Positions 40,794-45,026 of a stretch of 45,026 nucleotides of DNA are shown in pieces (the first letter of the stretch is position 1; each line of letters opens with the position of its first letter). The DNA comes from Chthoniobacter flavus (lineage in GTDB: Bacteria; Verrucomicrobiota; Verrucomicrobiia; Chthoniobacterales; Terrimicrobiaceae): contig CAMCXK010000021.1 in assembly GCA_945883435.1 (NCBI GenBank), positions 1-45,026 of the forward strand, given 5' to 3'. Position numbers and translations under genes: made by a program. Below the pieces are notes generated by a model. The model was given only the letters and a program-made list of their open reading frames with translations, was not told where the DNA came from and did not search any database.

Positions 40794-42164
40794 TCAGAGG
40801 ATTGTCATCCGGGCAAGCCGCGCAAGCAGGGGAAAATCCAACTTTGGCGCACCTTCATCGATCCCGTCCGGCCAAGGAAGAATTTCATCGGGGATGGCAA
40901 ACGGCTCGCAACGCGATGACAAAAAATTTTTAAGCTCCGCCACATCGGCGCCGCCGCTCACGAACGCCACCGGCCGCTCGCCAAAAGCCGGATGAGGCAC
41001 GGCCACCACCGCCGCACGTCGCACCAGGGGATGTTCCTGCAGGAGCCGTTCAAGGAATTCGGGCTGGATATTCTCCCCTCCCGAAATCATCAATCGGTCT
41101 CGCCGTCCTGTGACAACAACCTCCCCCGCGGGTGTCAAAAATCCCGTGTCGCCGGTGGCAAACCAGCCGTCGTTCCGTGCAGGATTTCTAAAAATTCCAT
41201 CCCCGCCGCGCACCAACGGAGAAAGCCCGGGGGCGCGGCATTGCAAAATCCCGTCCGGCCCGCATCGGAGCTCCACTCCCGGCAAAGGATGTCCGGAGTG
41301 GAGCGGATCGGAAACCTGTTTTAAAACGGCGGTGGTGGCTATTTGGGAGGCGGTTTCCGTCATTCCGTAGGTCAGGTGAAGGGGAACCCGCGCCGCCACC
41401 GCCCGTCGGATGATTTCGCGATCGAAAGGCCCCCCGCCGCCGAGCACGGCTTTCAGTCCACACAGCGGAGTGCCATCCTCCAAAAGACGCCGGAGTTGAA
41501 CCGACACGAGCGATAAGTGGGTGGAGGCTTCCAAGGATGCGGATCCCCATTTTACGGAATCCGGAAATACGATATCCGCCCCTGCACAAAGGCATCGCAT
41601 CAGGATGCCCAATCCACTGACGTGATGCAGTGGAAGGGATAACAACCAGCCATCTCCGGGCTTCAGGGGAATCCGTTCGGAGGCCGCCCGGGCGCTGGCC
41701 AGATGGTGGCCCAGAGAATGATACACGGCTTTGGGAAACCCGCTGGATCCAGAAGTGAAGAGAACAGTTCCCGCTCCTTCGGGAAGCCCTGGTGTGGCCT
41801 GCCGACGCAGCTCCAAAAAACCATTCGCGGTTGCGAGATGGGAGGCTCCCAGGGAATCGGCCAAGGCCACTGCACGCTCCAGAGGCCAGCGGAATCCCAC
41901 AGGCGCCACCACCCGGCCATCCGCCCACGCGGCCAGCATCGTCAGAACCATTTCTGGAGAATTGGCCATCCAAATCGCCAACGGCGCGTCGCCGCGAACC
42001 GCCGGGAGCTGCTTTTTTCGGGTTTCAATGGCGGACGGAAGATCCAAGGGACCGAGCAAGAAATCCCCCGCGGCGCGGCGGAAGCCGGTTTGGCAGGGTG
42101 CGGAGGACTCAGTCCAAGGGAGCCAGTCGGAATCGGTCGACATCGGGAAGGGGTTGGGTCGCAT
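40794..42164 (-). CDS. menE: o-Succinylbenzoate-CoA ligase
   Basis: MenE activates o-succinylbenzoate with ATP and CoA in menaquinone synthesis. The 456-residue product has the AMP-binding loop VLFTSGSSGFPKAVYHS, the YGMTETASQIATT motif, GWFATGDTGFLTPAGEVVVTGRRDR in the hinge region, ISGGENIQPEFLE and a C-terminal lysine in GAPKLDF that corresponds to the adenylation lysine. Assignment to MenE rather than another acyl-CoA ligase rests on the operon with menB, menA and menC. The start is ATG 42164, with ATG 42143 (MSTDSD) as an alternative; both lie inside the 3' end of menC. Confidence 0.9.
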   Translation of the reverse strand: MRPNPFPMSTDSDWLPWTESSAPCQTGFRRAAGDFLLGPLDLPSAIETRKKQLPAVRGDAPLAIWMANSPEMVLTMLAAWADGRVVAPVGFRWPLERAVALADSLGASHLATANGFLELRRQATPGLPEGAGTVLFTSGSSGFPKAVYHSLGHHLASARAASERIPLKPGDGWLLSLPLHHVSGLGILMRCLCAGADIVFPDSVKWGSASLEASTHLSLVSVQLRRLLEDGTPLCGLKAVLGGGGPFDREIIRRAVAARVPLHLTYGMTETASQIATTAVLKQVSDPLHSGHPLPGVELRCGPDGILQCRAPGLSPLVRGGDGIFRNPARNDGWFATGDTGFLTPAGEVVVTGRRDRLMISGGENIQPEFLERLLQEHPLVRRAAVVAVPHPAFGERPVAFVSGGADVAELKNFLSSRCEPFAIPDEILPWPDGIDEGAPKLDFPLLARLARMTIL

Positions 42165-43044
42165 CCATCATATAGCCATCCATGCACAGACGCTTGGAAA
42201 GCACATCGGGAACACAGGTCGAATAGGTATCCAGACCCGCAGCCGCTGGCAGAGGGAGCGATGCGGCAAACCGGGCCAAATGGAAAACCCCGACCCCCGA
42301 TTCGTAGGAGGCGCTCACGACGGACGGAATACCAAGACCGGCGGCGTATTCGGCGAATTGGCGGCACCTCCGGAATCCCCCCGCAAGCGTGGGCTTCAAA
42401 ACCAGCGCTGCCGCGAGCTTGTAAGCGGGAATGTCGGCGGGCGAAAGATCGCGCAACGTTTCATCCAAGGCCACTGGCACCGGCGAGCGGCGCATAAAGT
42501 CGACAAGCCGGTGCGGCTCCGCGAGCGGTTCCTCCAGATAATCCACCGGCAGGTCTTTCAAGGAACCGGCGGCGTAAAGCGCCTCATCGAACGACCACGC
42601 ACGGTTCGGATCGATGCGCCACCGCAATCCCTCGCCGGCGACCTCGCCAAGTCGACGGACCACATCGGCAACCGATCGCGCATCCATGGTCTTGATCTTG
42701 GCCCAGCGACACCCCTCATCGGCGGCACGCAGGACTTTTCCGGCCATCGTATCGAAGTCACCGGTCAACAGCGCGTTCACTGGAACCCGGGGGTGAAGGC
42801 AAGGCCATGCAGCATCGGCGGAATCCAGCGCCGCGCTCAAAGCCGCCGGGGCGGGATGCGCGGGGTCGCGAAAGGCCCTGACCACCTCCTCGAACGACTC
42901 GCGGCTCCAACCGGGCAGAGGTGAGGCCTCTGTCCACTCGACCGGCCCGCCGGGCCACTCCAGAAGCAGACCGGCCCGCAACCTTCCATTCACTCCCGGA
43001 ACATCGATCCGGTGCGCGCGCGCTTGGTTTGGGAGAGGCTTCAT
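42109..43044 (-). CDS. menC: o-Succinylbenzoate synthase
   Basis: MenC dehydrates SHCHC to o-succinylbenzoate; it belongs to the enolase superfamily. The 311-residue product, from ATG 43044 ([15 protein letters not shown]), has the second-lysine motif WAKIKTMD and metal ligands in RIDPNRAW, YLEEPLAEP and VALDETLRD, then the opposing lysine in LVLKPTLAGGF. The last part, SASYESGVGVFHLARFAAS, is typical of the family. The frame extends upstream into menA and that part is ignored. It overlaps menA by four bases and menE by 56 bases, an unusually long overlap. Confidence 0.92.
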   Translation of the reverse strand: MKPLPNQARAHRIDVPGVNGRLRAGLLLEWPGGPVEWTEASPLPGWSRESFEEVVRAFRDPAHPAPAALSAALDSADAAWPCLHPRVPVNALLTGDFDTMAGKVLRAADEGCRWAKIKTMDARSVADVVRRLGEVAGEGLRWRIDPNRAWSFDEALYAAGSLKDLPVDYLEEPLAEPHRLVDFMRRSPVPVALDETLRDLSPADIPAYKLAAALVLKPTLAGGFRRCRQFAEYAAGLGIPSVVSASYESGVGVFHLARFAASLPLPAAAGLDTYSTCVPDVLSKRLCMDGYMMDATQPLPDVDRFRLAPLD

Positions 43045-43928
43045 CGTGTCAGAACAAGTCCCGTTGCAGCGCACAGGCACACCGCCAGACTCGCAGCCGC
43101 CGTGGCCGGGAACAGGGCGTTGTAAGAAACTGGATTCTGAATCGTCCACATCCGGCGCGTAAGCGGAATTCCGAACACAAGGGCCGCCGCGCTTGTTGAC
43201 ACCGCGGCCCCGGCAGAAGCCCACGGCCACAGCATCCAGCCCGCCAGGGCAGGCGCCAAAAGACAAACGGCGATTTCCAAACGGCCGAATTTTCTGCCAA
43301 GCCGCACGATCAGCGTTTTTTTTCGACTACGAACATCGGCCTCGTAATCCCGAAGGTTGTTCAAGGCAAGCAAGGCAACCGAGTAAAATCCCGGGAGCAT
43401 CCCGAGCAGCCAAGGTTCGGGCGCCCACGCTTTTGTTTGAACGAAAGAGGTGCCGGCTGTGGCCAGGCAACCAAAGAAAAAAAAGCTGAAAACATCACCG
43501 AGCCCCAGATAAGCGAGGGAAAATGGTCCAGCAGTGTATAGAATGCCGCAAGCCATCGAGACCGCGCCGATGACAATGACGATGCCGCCGGCGCGACTGG
43601 CCAGAAAGAGTCCCGCCAGTGCGGCGATCAGGAAGGCCACCAGCATTCCGATAAAAACCGTCCGCGCAGGCAGGAGGCCCGCAGCCACCACCCGCACCGG
43701 CCCAACCCGGTCCTCGCGGTCGGCCCCCTTGCGGGCATCATAGTAGTCGTTGGCCAGATTCGTGCCGATCTGGATTCCAAATGCGGCGACCAACGCGCAA
43801 ATCGCCTCCTCGCCTCGAAAGGATCCGCAGTGAAAGGCCCAGGCGGTGCCCAAAACAACCGGTGCCAAGGAAGCAAAAAGCGTCTTGGGACGAATCGCCA
43901 GCACCCATGCCCCAAGGGAGGTGTTCAC
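43041..43928 (-). CDS. menA: 1,4-dihydroxy-2-naphthoate prenyltransferase
   Basis: MenA attaches the polyprenyl chain to DHNA and belongs to the UbiA family of integral membrane prenyltransferases. I start at GTG 43928 ([18 protein letters not shown]), overlapping the menB stop as GTGA, giving 295 residues. The two aspartate-rich Mg/diphosphate motifs are [17 protein letters not shown] and [14 protein letters not shown]. About eight hydrophobic helices follow the UbiA plan. The frame opens 55 codons upstream, inside menB, and that part is shadow. Confidence 0.95.
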   Translation of the reverse strand: MNTSLGAWVLAIRPKTLFASLAPVVLGTAWAFHCGSFRGEEAICALVAAFGIQIGTNLANDYYDARKGADREDRVGPVRVVAAGLLPARTVFIGMLVAFLIAALAGLFLASRAGGIVIVIGAVSMACGILYTAGPFSLAYLGLGDVFSFFFFGCLATAGTSFVQTKAWAPEPWLLGMLPGFYSVALLALNNLRDYEADVRSRKKTLIVRLGRKFGRLEIAVCLLAPALAGWMLWPWASAGAAVSTSAAALVFGIPLTRRMWTIQNPVSYNALFPATAAASLAVCLCAATGLVLTR

Positions 43929-44749
43929 GGCCTCTTGGGAAAGCGCGTGAAGTCGGGAGCGCGTTTTTCCACAAACGCATTGCGGCCCTCTTGCCCCTCC
44001 TCGGTCATGTAGTAGAGCAACGTGGCATTTCCCGCGAGCTCTTGAAGCCCGGCCTGGCCATCGCAATCCGCATTCAGCGCGGCTTTCAGACAACGAATCG
44101 CCAAGGGTGATTTTTCCAGAATCTCACGGCACCACTTCACAGTCTCGATCTCCAACTGCTCATAGGGGACCACCACATTCACCAATCCCATTTGAAGAGC
44201 CTCCTTGGCATCGTATGTCCGGCACAAAAACCAGATTTCCCGAGCCTTTTTCTGGCCCACAATGCGGGCCAGGTAGCTGGCACCGAATCCCCCGTCGAAC
44301 GAACCCACGCGCGGGCCGGTCTGGCCGAACTTCGCATTGTCCGCCGCAATCGTCAGATCGCACAACACATGCAAAACGTGTCCACCTCCGACAGCCCATC
44401 CCGCCACCATTGCGACAACCGGTTTGGGGCAATTTCGGATTTCCCTCTGAAAATCGAGAACGTTCAAGCGTTCCACCCCCTCTTGGTCGGAATATCCCGC
44501 GTCCCCGCGGATTTTTTGATCGCCTCCAGAGCAAAAGGCCAACTCCCCTTCGCCTGTGAGGATGACCACCCCGATCTTCGCGTCGTCACGCGCATCCTGC
44601 AGCGCCCGCCGCATTTCCTCGACCGTGAGTGGACGGAAGGCATTGCGACGTTCGGGTCGGTTGATGGTGATCTTCGCGATCCCTTCGGCTTTTTCGTAGC
44701 GGATGTCTGTGAAGATCGCCGCGGGTCTCCATTCAAGGGCTGGTTTCAT
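43925..44749 (-). CDS. menB: 1,4-dihydroxy-2-naphthoyl-CoA synthase
   Basis: MenB performs the Dieckmann cyclisation of OSB-CoA to DHNA-CoA and is a crotonase-fold enzyme. The 274 residues contain [20 protein letters not shown], the flexible loop [16 protein letters not shown], the oxyanion region [40 protein letters not shown] with the family's catalytic aspartate/glycine segment, and [11 protein letters not shown] at the end. These specific motifs separate it from generic enoyl-CoA hydratases. It is first in the minus-strand menB-menA-menC-menE operon; menD and menF are not in the window. Confidence 0.97.
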   Translation of the reverse strand: MKPALEWRPAAIFTDIRYEKAEGIAKITINRPERRNAFRPLTVEEMRRALQDARDDAKIGVVILTGEGELAFCSGGDQKIRGDAGYSDQEGVERLNVLDFQREIRNCPKPVVAMVAGWAVGGGHVLHVLCDLTIAADNAKFGQTGPRVGSFDGGFGASYLARIVGQKKAREIWFLCRTYDAKEALQMGLVNVVVPYEQLEIETVKWCREILEKSPLAIRCLKAALNADCDGQAGLQELAGNATLLYYMTEEGQEGRNAFVEKRAPDFTRFPKRP

Positions 44750-44839
44750 CTCGTCATGCTACGAATTCGTTTGGAGAATGGCTACTTCTTGCTCAAGCGG
44801 CAGGCCATCCCGAGTCGGACTGCGCCTTGCTAAAACCCA

Positions 44840-44869
44840 AAAAGCCCTCCTGGTGACAGGAGGGCTTTT
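44840..44869 (-). terminator. Strong intrinsic terminator downstream of flagellin gene
   Basis: Twelve perfectly paired bases, AAAGCCCTCCTG (44841-44852) and CAGGAGGGCTTT (44857-44868), around a GTGA loop, extended by one A-T pair (44840/44869). Read on the minus strand it ends in a run of five T. It sits 33 bases after the flagellin stop and before menB, so it separates the two units. Confidence 0.85.
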
Positions 44870-44901
44870 GGTCATTGGATATCTTGCAGTGCGAACCAGC
44901 C

Positions 44902-45026
44902 TCAGCTGATGAGGCGCAGGATCGACTGGGTCGATTGGTTGGCCTGGGCGAGCATCGCCGTGCCGGCTTGCTGCAGGATGTTGTAGCGGGCCAGTTGGGT
45001 GCTCTCGGAGGCCACGTCCACATCGA
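44902..45026 (-). CDS. Flagellin, C-terminal end
   Basis: On the minus strand the frame reads DVDVASESTQLARYNILQQA, then GTAMLAQANQSTQSILRLIS and a TGA. This is the conserved flagellin C-terminal D0 helix (typically ILQQAG-SMLAQANQ-PQ-LSLL), which packs in the filament core. The rest of the gene lies beyond the right edge. The organism therefore probably makes, or once made, a flagellum. Conserved D0 residues are intact. Which paralogue it is cannot be told from 41 residues. Confidence 0.9.
   Translation of the reverse strand, partial: DVDVASESTQLARYNILQQAGTAMLAQANQSTQSILRLIS

Overview
The window is a dense, high-GC bacterial chromosome segment with almost no intergenic space. Many start and stop codons overlap as ATGA or GTGA. 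The best taxonomic guess is Verrucomicrobiota. The main support is a giant glycine-rich protein whose N-terminus carries a LEPR-like motif (LESLELRIAPA, close to the LEPRIAPA/LEPR-XLL form known from Verrucomicrobia and Planctomycetes giant proteins). A diderm envelope is shown by an RND/adaptor/outer-membrane efflux set and a lipoprotein. Menaquinone genes, complex I and a flagellin tail also fit. This assignment is inference; no rRNA is present.

Layout. (1) 1-4975, plus strand: the 3' end of nuoH, then hisD-folP-cdaA-mini-cdaR-glmM, a tightly overlapping run joining histidine synthesis, folate synthesis, c-di-AMP synthesis and cell-wall amino-sugar synthesis. (2) 5037-13810, minus strand: an exported formylglycine-generating enzyme, a Cys/His-rich secreted peptide, a three-part RND heavy-metal exporter (outer-membrane protein, adaptor, pump), a second Cys/His-tailed secreted protein, and an APC-family amino acid permease. 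(3) 13913-26103, plus strand: uvrA, a secreted TPR protein and a 2292-residue glycine-rich repeat protein with nested repeats. (4) 26139-31151, minus strand: a surface-glycan cluster (gmd, a PMT-type glycosyltransferase, a GT2-GtrA fusion, a WbpE-like sugar aminotransferase). (5) 31245-33649, minus strand: an alpha/beta hydrolase, a PlsC-type acyltransferase and a type-4 uracil-DNA glycosylase, divergent from recA. (6) 34783-40781: housekeeping genes rlmH, lipA, a ROK kinase and dnaN, mixed with a PhoA-like phosphatase that has lost metal ligands, a small membrane protein and a lipoprotein. (7) 40794-44749, minus strand: a menaquinone operon menB-menA-menC-menE. (8) 44840-45026: a strong terminator and the C-terminal end of a flagellin gene.

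Most noteworthy are the giant hierarchical-repeat protein with its secreted TPR neighbour; the physical linkage of a bona fide formylglycine-generating enzyme (a copper-dependent family) to a metal-export operon carrying two Cys/His-rich secreted accessory proteins; the CdaR-position protein reduced to a single membrane helix between cdaA and glmM; and the alkaline phosphatase homologue lacking two canonical zinc-ligand histidines. I see no tRNA, rRNA, CRISPR array, transposase or phage gene. No gene-free stretch exceeds 300 bases.
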